NCBI GenBank assembly: GCA_003116975.1
Contig: BGKB01000047.1
Location: forward strand, 310,001 to 374,000
Reading direction: 5' to 3'
DNA: 64,000 nt
Source: Aurantiochytrium sp. KH105
Taxonomy: Eukaryota > Sar > Bigyra > Thraustochytrida > Thraustochytriidae
The stretch's first letter is position 1. Each line of letters opens with the position of its first letter. Under the pieces are notes generated by a model. The model saw only the letters and a list, made by a program, of their open reading frames with translations. It was not told where the DNA came from and did not search any database. Made by a program: the position numbers and the translations under genes. Positions 51,501 through 58,093 of the stretch are shown here, one piece after another.

Positions 51501-52003
51501 GTCCCACCGGGTTTTCGTACCCAGAAAGCCCAATTTCGACGCATTCGCGAAAACTCTCGGACGGCTTCGCAAGTGATTTCGGAGAGTGTTTTTTGGACTC
51601 ATCGAGCCACGTGAAGATGATTCAAGACTACATTCTGTGCACGTGCTGTCCGGCATGTACGACGGCATTTTTCGACTTTGACGGATGTTGCGCAATCAAG
51701 TGCAGCAACCCCAACTGTTCTTATTTTTGTTGCGCGTGGTGTTTGACGTCTTGTTCGACGGATGCAAACGAGTGTCAGATGCACGTGCAGAAGTGTCCGG
51801 AAAAGCCTCCTGGTGAAGATGGACTCTTTGCGGACCTCCATGTCGTTCACGAGGCTTGGGCAAAGCTGCGCTCCAAGCGCGTGAATGCGTATTTGCGGTA
51901 CCAAATCTCGAACGAAGCCATGCGGGCAATTGTTCGCAGCGAGATTGAGCCGTATTTGACTCACGACATTTACGAGTCAACGTCGAGTCCGGGTTTCACC
52001 TAA
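45524..52003 (+). CDS. Giant ankyrin-SAM-pseudokinase protein with C-terminal Rcat-like zinc module
   Basis: The 2159-residue protein starts at ATG 45524. It begins with about 29 ankyrin repeats in four blocks (to about 1085) with consensus DGWTALMxAC-x(4)-PExAxxLIxxGA-x-LDxQ. A SAM domain follows (about 1112-1168, VLSFFQKNILTFQDVAKLDE), then a helical/coiled-coil region (VQELEYAREAREAL). A kinase-like domain (about 1570-1813) lacks catalytic residues: the VAIK Lys is R1612, the HxD Asp is F1704, and the DFG position reads PFD at 1722-1724. An acidic stretch and a Ser-rich linker lead to a Cys-rich end at 2039-2091. Its Cys spacing C2042-x2-C2045-x9-C2055-x4-C2060-x4-C2065-x4-C2070-x2-C2073 copies parkin RING2, with C2055 at the catalytic position. 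A scaffold or ubiquitin role is inferred. The frame is open upstream but this ATG directly precedes the first repeat. Confidence 0.85.
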   Translation: MSMGTLFEIIAEGDLRSLKRAIEHDPSKLNQQTSPLTLLMWSVYPRSGGHPKIAKWLVAQGAKMDLQEMGHGRTALMIACGYDQPEAAEMLIKSGANLDIQATTGYTALMFACQNKQPRLARMIIKRGAALDLANTDGWTALMTAACHGEPDTVGLLADYGASLDLQNKTGMTALLGAIEHGKEENALLLIERGAAVNIVNRDGYSALMTACSLQLPRVASVLLDRGADPTIVAESGWTALMLAARHGMTDTVQLLIQRGAPIHVRDPEGWTPYQLARLCGSKETIEVLVKFGADLACALSPSRTALLLACRNDDHGAVRRLLAEGADPNTADEKDVSSLMDACRHGRKEIAFLLIQSGADINARALNGWTALMMACRNNQPEIARHLVDLNASLDDQSNVGWTALSLACCYRLPEIARLLIAAGANLNLRKTDGWSALMYACGYGQPETARALILNGANLDFEDTHGSTALVLARFNKMDEIADMLIKHGASDEFGSPYANNASAQDFPAGSHSPSPSDPQMHEASVVLSEEAYSKRIDGLEISKALLEACRSDEAKRAQDLIEAGADLDFQDAEGWTPLICAAVNGMDSIVHFLVDYGAALDLKKRKDQFTALMHACKSGDFGIVQILVERGADLEIQNSNGGTALILACHYEFPNIANYLIEQGADVTVCDNHKQTALFFAERNSLSKTSSLLKKYGAVESSHHSHSSEDLHARPRPHQATALLNACRNGRGDDARALIGSGFEIDTQDVRGWTAVMLACSNGLPEIAELLIAKGANVNAQKQDGWTALMFACRHKQERVAQLLMEGGADINMQNCNGWTALIVSSRYRVTETAQELILRGADLDKKDTKGRTALVFACVYADAKLVQALLAAGAAADVRDERDRSLISIAKALGKRDIVRLLQNAKTGLAKMNRHTAPTECEEDRLAQTDHDILSYELIRACREGRMAEARAIVLEGAPLDVSDSSGWTPLMYACRCEDTSLAELLVKRGAKLDSQNSDGWSALMLACRLERRHLVDILLCYGAKVDLRADQGWTALMLSCFDLDVEVLPADQTVNVSCAQLCWTAGASLHWSSVDGQTALAIAKSTSNRKDVEIFLDFVGESDLAAYLLDDQQLPRSTVLSFFQKNILTFQDVAKLDESALVCLGVNNNAQATEILRAAAKRSLAVSYPLDPAQQHQTMIDIHRLVAEVARAREEAPEDLHGVLLHERIRQALTDFDAFADPFSSLTELVKRMDNIDVQMAVFDDLQAEVARDSSRSAERDRAREELVQLISSAFEDGQGEQTLTNWQTDAGIRRMLEVCESAWCEAGFGEIPLLSSDASIDFAVMKTGIEEVHDLERSFVSHANLIKSRYLQTCDALRALSKRSEELVPDRSTLFFSIEHPEVTYKLTEEIKQVENALLEELNALRAELPSMRRLVFASQNFLMSAIIYFRNTLPEELGDLVNRIKSVKALKAYLEQGSKPPDTRPIVVLRKELFDLRRSRAHAVQELEYAREAREALCAENDEEIAQLEEQVSAINLYDTCRDVCRQRADILAHAEQHHPELLHDSAWLRTLGIVDVEQVEISKLGLWWDGVSLQDFTIVSRLSSTPGKEVLHVCDLDGQDLVLREFHLIEAGRSKHFFAHVTTLAKIQSPHLVHVEAIFMKSPQTGYLVSPLYTGGDLASFIRNDTKTNVKERRFIAVGILEGLCDLHDCGFVHFFLEPKNVFLTSTLEPVLQPFDGELSSEKSMSNLMQRCDSYLAPETHEGRHEAVNTSVDVFAAGVIFKELFPHCSSAMCELIAAMCSADPEARPTAREALHHVALAPTLDESSDTFHDRDNDDDIENENENENENDDDDYEQEEEEREESHPTVLSLMEAARNSPSITNRTEQLSQSPETSALVTGSLEFISAISAGTASSNLGSSQGPLKPSPSSSSGFMEDQGVSTRSSSNTVQHKVTESDECASDATEGPAVNSARGVIASWEMGSSSMGRARTENESWGRNAPSSPSPTGFSYPESPISTHSRKLSDGFASDFGECFLDSSSHVKMIQDYILCTCCPACTTAFFDFDGCCAIKCSNPNCSYFCCAWCLTSCSTDANECQMHVQKCPEKPPGEDGLFADLHVVHEAWAKLRSKRVNAYLRYQISNEAMRAIVRSEIEPYLTHDIYESTSSPGFT

Positions 52004-52383
52004 ACCAGGGGAGCTCCACCTAAAAAAATCCCATTTTCTGATATAGGCCTACCTCGCGTTCATGCTTTGAATAGTAGGCATTGGCCTACGTTATCGCCAA
52101 GGCTTGCCTTCATCTACGCAAGAAATAGAAGCGAGAATGAATGACGACTTTCTGGCTCAGCAAAGAAATACTCAGATTCGTTTGCCCAACTTTAAAAGAC
52201 CGAAAGACACAGGTGTGGAAGGGGAGAAGAGGAATGCTCTCGTTGTTTTTTTATTATCTCAATCCCTTTACTTTATTACAGCTCCAATTCGTTCTGAAAG
52301 AATCGCATTAAGCCACCGTGGATACTCGGCGCGCGTCCCCTCGGCGCGCATTCCCTCATTCGCTCGCTCGTTCGTTTGCTCAT
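52004..52383. other. Convergent 3' spacer
   Basis: 380 bases between the stops of the ankyrin giant and tRNase Z. It is AT-richer than the genes and carries the two 3' ends. A 102-codon plus frame (52104-52412) has no domain and is not called. Confidence 0.4.
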
Positions 52384-54726
52384 TTACGTGGCCTTGCTAT
52401 TTGGATAGATGATGCGCGCACCAAATAATCGTTTCCTACGCAGGACCTTCTCGTAAGGCTTCACAGCCTCCTTGGCAGCCGCAGAGGCTTCAGATCGCGA
52501 CAAGGGTCTGTTCTCGCAGGAGCCATCTTGAAACAAGTCTGAAGTCTCGTCGAGGTCCGAGGCATCCTCTGTGTGCTCACCACCATCACCTCCAGCCTCG
52601 GTATCGTCCCCAGAGTCGTCATCGAGGTCCCCGTCATCAAGATCTCCATCGTCGAAGTCACGAGGCGCGGAGGCGTCCTTCTCGGACGTCGCGGCCATGT
52701 CAGCAATGTCTCCTTCACTTTCTTGATCGTTGTTTTCGAGATCTTCCATCTCCTCATCGTCCTCCTCATCCTCGTCCATCTCAAATTCCTCGCTGTAGTG
52801 CGGGCCATTCGAGAACTTTTCAGTGGACACGAAACTAGGAGGCATGACCTTGGAAGCGCAGGAGTAGGCATTGCGCATATCGTTGTAGCTCGGGCGATAC
52901 CCCTGCGGCTGCAGTGTGAAGTCAACGATTTGTTCGTCCGTGGACGCAAAGATCTTTCGCGCAGTCCGAAGAAATCCACGGTATGAAGACTTGATGACCT
53001 TGGTCGAGTCCTTTACACGACTTTCGTGCCAGCAGCCAAGCACTGAAAAAACCTCTTGGTCGTTTGCCAGGTAAGCATCCCCCGACTTGAACGTCTCGAG
53101 CGCAGCATTGCGTATCGCATCGTAGACCTCGACCATTTCACGGGTAACTTTTAGACGATCCGGAATTATGCCTGGGTAACGCGAACTAAAATGCGTCATG
53201 ACGAGACTCTTGGCGCCAATAGCTTGGGCAAATTTACCAGCCATTTGCGGGGTTGAATGGCCGTGTTGAAGAGTGCGCAGGATCGTTTGCCACTCATCGA
53301 CCGAGTCGAGCAGACCATTCAACCCGAGCTCTGGAAGATATGCATTGGTGGCCTCGTGCAAAATTATGTCCGCATTGGCGGCGATGCCCGCAATATTGGT
53401 TGCATCGCACGTGTCGCCGAGAATGACGATTTTGCGACCTGGCTTGTCAGGACCAACCACATCACTGGGCCGCAAAATCCCTGTAGGGAGCTTGAGCTCA
53501 AAGCCTCCTTTGAGGTACCGCAAAGAGCGAAGCGGTTCGCGGACGCCAATACCTCTGAGGTACTCTAGATTCTCTGGCTGACGGAGGATCTCCTTGGCAC
53601 GTTGTCCATCAAGAGAACCACTGTATGACTTTTCTTCGACGACGTAGCCGATGCACGTTACGTTGCAGGAGTGGCGAATCATGGCTGCCTTGACGGTTGC
53701 AACAGCGCTCACGTCCTTGGGGTGTGGCGTGCAATGTGTCGGCACGGACTCCCAGACAAAGTTATCATTGCTGGTCAGATTCTTGCCCAGTATCTCGCTC
53801 GGATGCAAAACACCATTGACCAGGTCACTTGCAGGACTCGGCGTTTTAGCACCCTTTGGGTGCAGCTCCGTGACAACGTAGCGAAAAGGTAGCACGACTC
53901 CTGAAGCGAGGAGCATGGTGCGCAGCGCGAGACGTAGGTTCGGCGGGCCGAAAATTTCGATTGGGACATCTTTGTCCTTTTCGCGTGATAATTTCAACTT
54001 TTGAGCATCGGAAGGGGCTTTGACTTCGCTTATAGCGCAAAGAATAGAGGGTAGTCCGAAGAAGTGATCACCGTGCAAATGTGTAATGTAGATGCGAGTC
54101 ACACCTGCGAGACGCACTGAGGATCCCTTGCGAATCTGGGATTGCGTTTCCTCGCCACAGTCAAAGAGCCATGTCCATCCGCTGAACATAAGCGCAGAGG
54201 AGGAAACTCCTCTTGTCTTCGTTGGCATCATGCTTCCGGTGCCAAGTGTAACGAGCATTATGTTTGGTGCCGCCATGTTTAAGACCTGTTTTGACGCATC
54301 GAAAAGCTTTGGGTCGGGCTTTCCCACCACCGTCTGAACGAGAATATCCTCACCATCAGTTAGACGTTCGCCATGCACGAAGCCTGGAGTCGCCCTCACC
54401 CTGCTTGACGTTGGCCTGTACCGCCCGTCCACTTGCTGCTCGTTTTCTTTAACGTCATTGTTGCCGCCGCTTTTCAAAAGCGGGCTGTCAGTGTTTCTGC
54501 CAAACGTGGACCGTTTTCGTCGCCGTTTCCATTTTTTGTTTGGACTGCTGCTGCTCTCGGATCCGCAAGGAGGTTTGGCGGAGGACGCTGCGCGGGACAA
54601 CCAAGGAAGAAGCGAAGCGTTTTCATTGGATCTGTACGCGCTGTTGTGCTTAATAAACAACAATCGACGCTCGAGCCCCCCTTGAGCAAGCAAAAAGCTA
54701 ACTCTCCGACTGGCGGTAGGCATCAT
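52384..54726 (-). CDS. tRNase Z (tRNA 3'-processing endonuclease)
   Basis: The 780-residue protein has one complete metallo-beta-lactamase core of tRNase Z type: LVTLGTGSMMPTKTRGVSSS, WLFDCGEETQSQI, the metal-binding ITHLHGDHFFGLPS (about residue 215), ILGDTCDA, ILHEATN, HGHSTPQMAG and VMTHFSSRY (about 512). The enzyme cuts the 3' trailer from precursor tRNA. The core resembles the short form (ElaC/ELAC1-like) but carries a basic N-terminal extension of about 160 residues and a C-terminal tail with a strongly acidic region (about 650-745). Starting at the paired ATGs at 54724-54726, the N terminus (MMPTASRRVSFLLAQ) is basic and hydroxylated, so it may be a mitochondrial presequence. Upstream codons are open but contain no ATG. 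Confidence 0.92.
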   Translation of the reverse strand: MMPTASRRVSFLLAQGGLERRLLFIKHNSAYRSNENASLLPWLSRAASSAKPPCGSESSSSPNKKWKRRRKRSTFGRNTDSPLLKSGGNNDVKENEQQVDGRYRPTSSRVRATPGFVHGERLTDGEDILVQTVVGKPDPKLFDASKQVLNMAAPNIMLVTLGTGSMMPTKTRGVSSSALMFSGWTWLFDCGEETQSQIRKGSSVRLAGVTRIYITHLHGDHFFGLPSILCAISEVKAPSDAQKLKLSREKDKDVPIEIFGPPNLRLALRTMLLASGVVLPFRYVVTELHPKGAKTPSPASDLVNGVLHPSEILGKNLTSNDNFVWESVPTHCTPHPKDVSAVATVKAAMIRHSCNVTCIGYVVEEKSYSGSLDGQRAKEILRQPENLEYLRGIGVREPLRSLRYLKGGFELKLPTGILRPSDVVGPDKPGRKIVILGDTCDATNIAGIAANADIILHEATNAYLPELGLNGLLDSVDEWQTILRTLQHGHSTPQMAGKFAQAIGAKSLVMTHFSSRYPGIIPDRLKVTREMVEVYDAIRNAALETFKSGDAYLANDQEVFSVLGCWHESRVKDSTKVIKSSYRGFLRTARKIFASTDEQIVDFTLQPQGYRPSYNDMRNAYSCASKVMPPSFVSTEKFSNGPHYSEEFEMDEDEEDDEEMEDLENNDQESEGDIADMAATSEKDASAPRDFDDGDLDDGDLDDDSGDDTEAGGDGGEHTEDASDLDETSDLFQDGSCENRPLSRSEASAAAKEAVKPYEKVLRRKRLFGARIIYPNSKAT

Positions 54727-55755
54727 TGTGGGGTCGCGAAAAGGATGTCTTGACTTCGCGTACACCCGCGCGGCGAGGCCTCGCAGCGCAGCGCGCCTGG
54801 TGGCCTGCAGCTCACAGTGACCGTGAAGAATCAGCTTGATCTTCGGCGTAAAGTTATTTTTTCCTGGAGCCTTTGGACGGACCACTTAGGAGCGCTAACG
54901 GTGCCCGCTGCAGACCGGCGACACTACCCCTGCGCTCCCCGCGATACCTTGCTGCGCGCGCGCGGGCGCCGCGAACTGGGCTTGCCCGCCACCACCGGCA
55001 GAGGCGACTGGCTAAATGCAAAGTTTACAATCAGCCCCCTTTGCGCACTCTTGTAACATTAAAGTTCACAATGTGAAGGGGGGTATAATAGGAGAGCTAT
55101 ATCGTTGCTGTCCATCATAACTAGTTGCCTTGCCTTGCCTTGCCTTGCAATGTAATGTAATGTGCAGCAAGACTATCTGAGTGAACGATTCCCCGCCCTC
55201 GACGTGCAGGCGCGCGTGCAAGTAGAAAAAGCGCATGAGAGTCTCTAGCAGGCATCATGCCGTGGGAAGGCGGACCCAGCGGCACGAGATGGTGAAGAAC
55301 AATGTCATTGAGTGTGAACGTGCGGAACATGGCATCGGCATAATTTGACTTTTTCTTTCTCTGCGCGTCGGCGCGGGAATGACCGCCCTAGCTAAGTGCA
55401 CTTGAATTTTACCCGACGCTTTCCAAGAAAGTAGGCGATGGGGGGGAGAACTAAATCGATCTACATAAACATCATTGCGTGCAGGAAGTAGAACTCTCAT
55501 GACAGTTTTCCCGCTTGTGCAAGCTTTCGCTTGTGCAAGCTTTCGCTTGTGCAAGCTTTCGCTTGTGCAAGCTTCTTGGTCTGGCGGGGGAGCTCACAGA
55601 TGTTCAAAACCCGAATAGGCAGGCGAACAAGAGTCTGCATCAACCGCGCGTGAAGGCGTGAAAGCGAGTCGAAGCTGGTCGAGCCATCCTTTTCTTTCCT
55701 AGGCTCGTTGCAAAGCGTACATTTGTTGCGTTGACTCCAGCCAAACCTTGCGAGA
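54727..55755. promoter_or_regulatory. Divergent spacer between tRNase Z and coiled-coil gene
   Basis: About 1 kb between head-to-head genes. It contains a TTGCC period-5 array at about 55125-55149 running into AATGT repeats to about 55163, and a four-copy 16-bp tandem repeat at 55513-55576. A minus-strand frame at 55121-55330 begins with coding-like codons (MFRTFTLNDIVLHHLVPLG) but runs into the pentamer repeat; it may be an exon fragment, and I do not call it. Confidence 0.4.
55513..55576. repeat. Four-copy 16-bp tandem repeat with internal palindromes
   Basis: The unit GCTTGTGCAAGCTTTC occurs three times exactly (55513, 55529, 55545), and a fourth copy at 55561 matches in its first 14 bases. 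Each unit carries a GCTTG-TG-CAAGC inverted repeat and an AAGCTT palindrome. It ends about 180 bases upstream of the ATG at 55756. Confidence 0.95.
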
Positions 55756-57132
55756 ATGACGGTCAAAGTCCCTGCGAACGTGGAGCTACGCGTCGTTGGA
55801 ATTCCCCAGCACGTATGGCATGTACACAGCGAGGTTCTGGAAAAGGCAGCTAGACAAAGCCCTCTGGATGAGCGTACAACTCCACCCGACGCGGCGCATT
55901 CGCCCGCAGGGGGAGGCGCGAAGCACAAAGTCTGTCCCAGTATCGTATGCGTGGAGGTGGATTGGGATGAGATCTTCGATAATCCTTTTGCGACACCTGA
56001 AAGCACAATTTGTGCGATTCTGGTGCTCGCGTATCATCGCGGTGGCAGCAGTACGACGGCTGCATGGAGTCACCCGCTCGCAGTAACAGATGCGCTGCGA
56101 ACGCTCATCACGTGTCGTGCAGCTCCACACCTCGTCGTTGAAACGTTTTTGCAAAACGCTCTTTCTAGCCTGGAAAAAGTTCGTTCTGCTTCGAGGCGGC
56201 GCTGGAGTCATCCTCTGGTCCGAACTTCATCGCGCGTGGCGCTCTTTGAGCTTCTCGGGAAGGCCATTGATCTCTGCAGTCAAGCATTGTCGACCTCATC
56301 GCATGCGCAGCGCGGTCAAGAGGATAATCCTGCAAGCACGAAAGGTCAAGCGACGGGGGATCGTGAGAGCAAGAAACAAGAACAAGAACAAGAACAAGAT
56401 CAGCATCAACAACAAGATCCTTGTCCTCCAGCAAGTCCGCACACTTGTCTTTCGCCTGAACGAGAGACATTGCGCCAACGTCTCTCCAGTGCGCATCGCA
56501 AGATTGCTCGTTTGAGTCGACTTCTTGAGGTCAAACTTGAGGATAACACCAAACTATGCCAACATCTCGAGCGTGTTGAGGCGCATAATCGACGACTCGT
56601 GGAAGAGCAGCAGCAGCAGCAGCAGCAACAAAAGCAGGAGACCGAAAAGGAGCTGAAGAGGCCCGTCGACCACACGAAAGACAAACAACGTCGAGAACAA
56701 GAGCTACATCATCTTCATCCTCATCCTTGTCCTCATCAACAGCATCAGCCGCAGCCGCAGCAGCAAATTTGCGAGCCCACGCAGCCGCAAGCTTTGCCCA
56801 AGCACGCACAAGTCTCTCCAAAAGCACCTCTGCCGCCAACCGTCTCGAGCGGAGCACCTCGCCGCGCTCTCCTTGCACGCCCTGCTGCCTCGTGCGGAGG
56901 ACCTTCTGTCCGCCCAAGCCCCTCCCGCCCCGGCGGCTCCCGCCCGAGCTCGAGGCGCTCCAGCGGGCCCCGAAGCGGACCCCGCCGCAGGTCTTGCGCC
57001 GCCGCGGGGCCCTCCTCGCCCTCGCCCTCGCCCTCCGCGGGCCCTCTTTCCGCGGCTGCGCACGGGCCCGCGCACGTGCGCGCGCAGGAGCGGCCTCGGC
57101 GCCTGCGGCGGCCTCGGCCGTTTCTGCCCTAA
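55756..57132 (+). CDS. Coiled-coil, polyQ protein with possible BTB-like N terminus
   Basis: The 458-residue protein starts at ATG 55756 (A at -2, G at -3 in CGAGAATGA). Residues 1-150 look ordered: VELRVVGIPQHVWHVHSEVLEKA followed by a strand-rich part and FLQNALSSLEK vaguely resembles a BTB/POZ fold (a motif with H, then L-x(3)-S). That is a weak guess. Residues about 235-300 form a coiled coil (RETLRQRLSSAHRKIARLSR, RLVEEQQQQ) with a CAG-encoded Gln run. The last 90 residues are Pro/Ser/Arg-rich in extremely GC-rich DNA and may be only partly real. No family is assigned. Confidence 0.55.
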   Translation: MTVKVPANVELRVVGIPQHVWHVHSEVLEKAARQSPLDERTTPPDAAHSPAGGGAKHKVCPSIVCVEVDWDEIFDNPFATPESTICAILVLAYHRGGSSTTAAWSHPLAVTDALRTLITCRAAPHLVVETFLQNALSSLEKVRSASRRRWSHPLVRTSSRVALFELLGKAIDLCSQALSTSSHAQRGQEDNPASTKGQATGDRESKKQEQEQEQDQHQQQDPCPPASPHTCLSPERETLRQRLSSAHRKIARLSRLLEVKLEDNTKLCQHLERVEAHNRRLVEEQQQQQQQQKQETEKELKRPVDHTKDKQRREQELHHLHPHPCPHQQHQPQPQQQICEPTQPQALPKHAQVSPKAPLPPTVSSGAPRRALLARPAASCGGPSVRPSPSRPGGSRPSSRRSSGPRSGPRRRSCAAAGPSSPSPSPSAGPLSAAAHGPAHVRAQERPRRLRRPRPFLP

Positions 57133-58093
57133 CGGTCCTGCGCGGCCTCCTTAGCCCACTTAGTCCGGCGAAACTGATATTACCCCGCTACCCTAACCCC
57201 CTCGCATCCTGTCTCCCCTCCGCGCGGCGGCTGTCTGTGCAGAGGGGGGCACGATGGCACCTCTGTGCGGGGGCCTGCCGGCGTCGGCGGCGCGGCAAGG
57301 CGCGCGAGCAGGACGCCCAGGTTTCCCCGACGCGGGGCCGGAATCGCCGACGGCCGCTGCCACTGAGCAAGCAGACGACGATCCTGCTTGCTTGCCTGCT
57401 TGCTTGCCTGCTTGCTTGCCTGCTTGCTTGCCTGCTTGCTTGCTCGCTCGCTCGCTCGCTCGCTCGCTCCCGCACCCGGACGCCGCGCCGCGCCCCCGCG
57501 CCCGCCCGCGCCGTCCTTCCCCTCCCGCGCCGGGCCGCAGGAGGAGAGGGCTCTCTGCCGAGCGGGCTGCTAGCTTGCCGCCTGCTTGCTGCGAAAGGCT
57601 CGCGAAGCGCGCCTCGCAGCCAAACCCCGAGCCTGCCCGCCGGGAGCCCGCCGCTCGTGTCAGTCCCCGCCCGCCGGCGAGGCCCTCGCGCGCGCCGCTC
57701 CCTGCGCGCGGACCGCCCGCCCGCCCGCCCGCCCGCCCGCCCGCCCGCCGCGGCGCGAGTCGCGCAGCCCGACGGCGCCGCGCCGTGCGAGCGAGCGAGC
57801 AACGGCACGCACACAGGCAGGCGGCTTGGATACGCGCCCCGCCAGCCAGGCAGGCAGGCCGCGCGCAGCAGACAGGCAAGGAAGGGCGAGCAGGACCTTG
57901 CACGGTCTGCGGCCGAGGACCTCGCGCTCGTGCGCCCCGCGCTCGACGTTGCTCCTCGCGCGACCGCGCGCTCTCAACGCGTGCGCGTGGTTTCTTTCGC
58001 GCACAAAAGATATTTTCGTTGCAGCAAGCAGCAGCAGCGGCAGCGGCGAATTTGCCTTGGAGCAGTAGTCAGTCCTGCGCCAAAAGAGCAACG
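57133..58093. promoter_or_regulatory. GC-rich leader/promoter region of YTH gene
   Basis: Extremely GC-rich sequence with a 12-bp CTGCTTGCTTGC array (about 57384-57442) running into (GCTC)n to about 57469, and a (CCCG)n array at about 57713-57748. The YTH frame is open to an ATG at 57254, which would add 280 residues made of repeat translation; I treat this as a 5' leader. Confidence 0.45.
57384..57469. repeat. 12-bp CTGCTTGCTTGC array fused to (GCTC)n
   Basis: About five copies of a 12-base CTGCTTGCTTGC unit, then seven GCTC units. Because 12 is a multiple of three, the array reads as repeated four-residue peptides in every frame, which keeps spurious frames open. Confidence 0.9.

Noticed and set aside
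55513-55576. Short direct repeats as a CRISPR-like array
   Set aside because: Units are contiguous with no spacers, and the surrounding genes are eukaryotic.
57254-58093. 280-residue N-terminal extension of the YTH protein from an upstream in-frame ATG
   Set aside because: It consists of translated CTGCTTGCTTGC, GCTC and CCCG arrays plus extreme GC-rich sequence; the ATG at 58094 opens into normal codon use.
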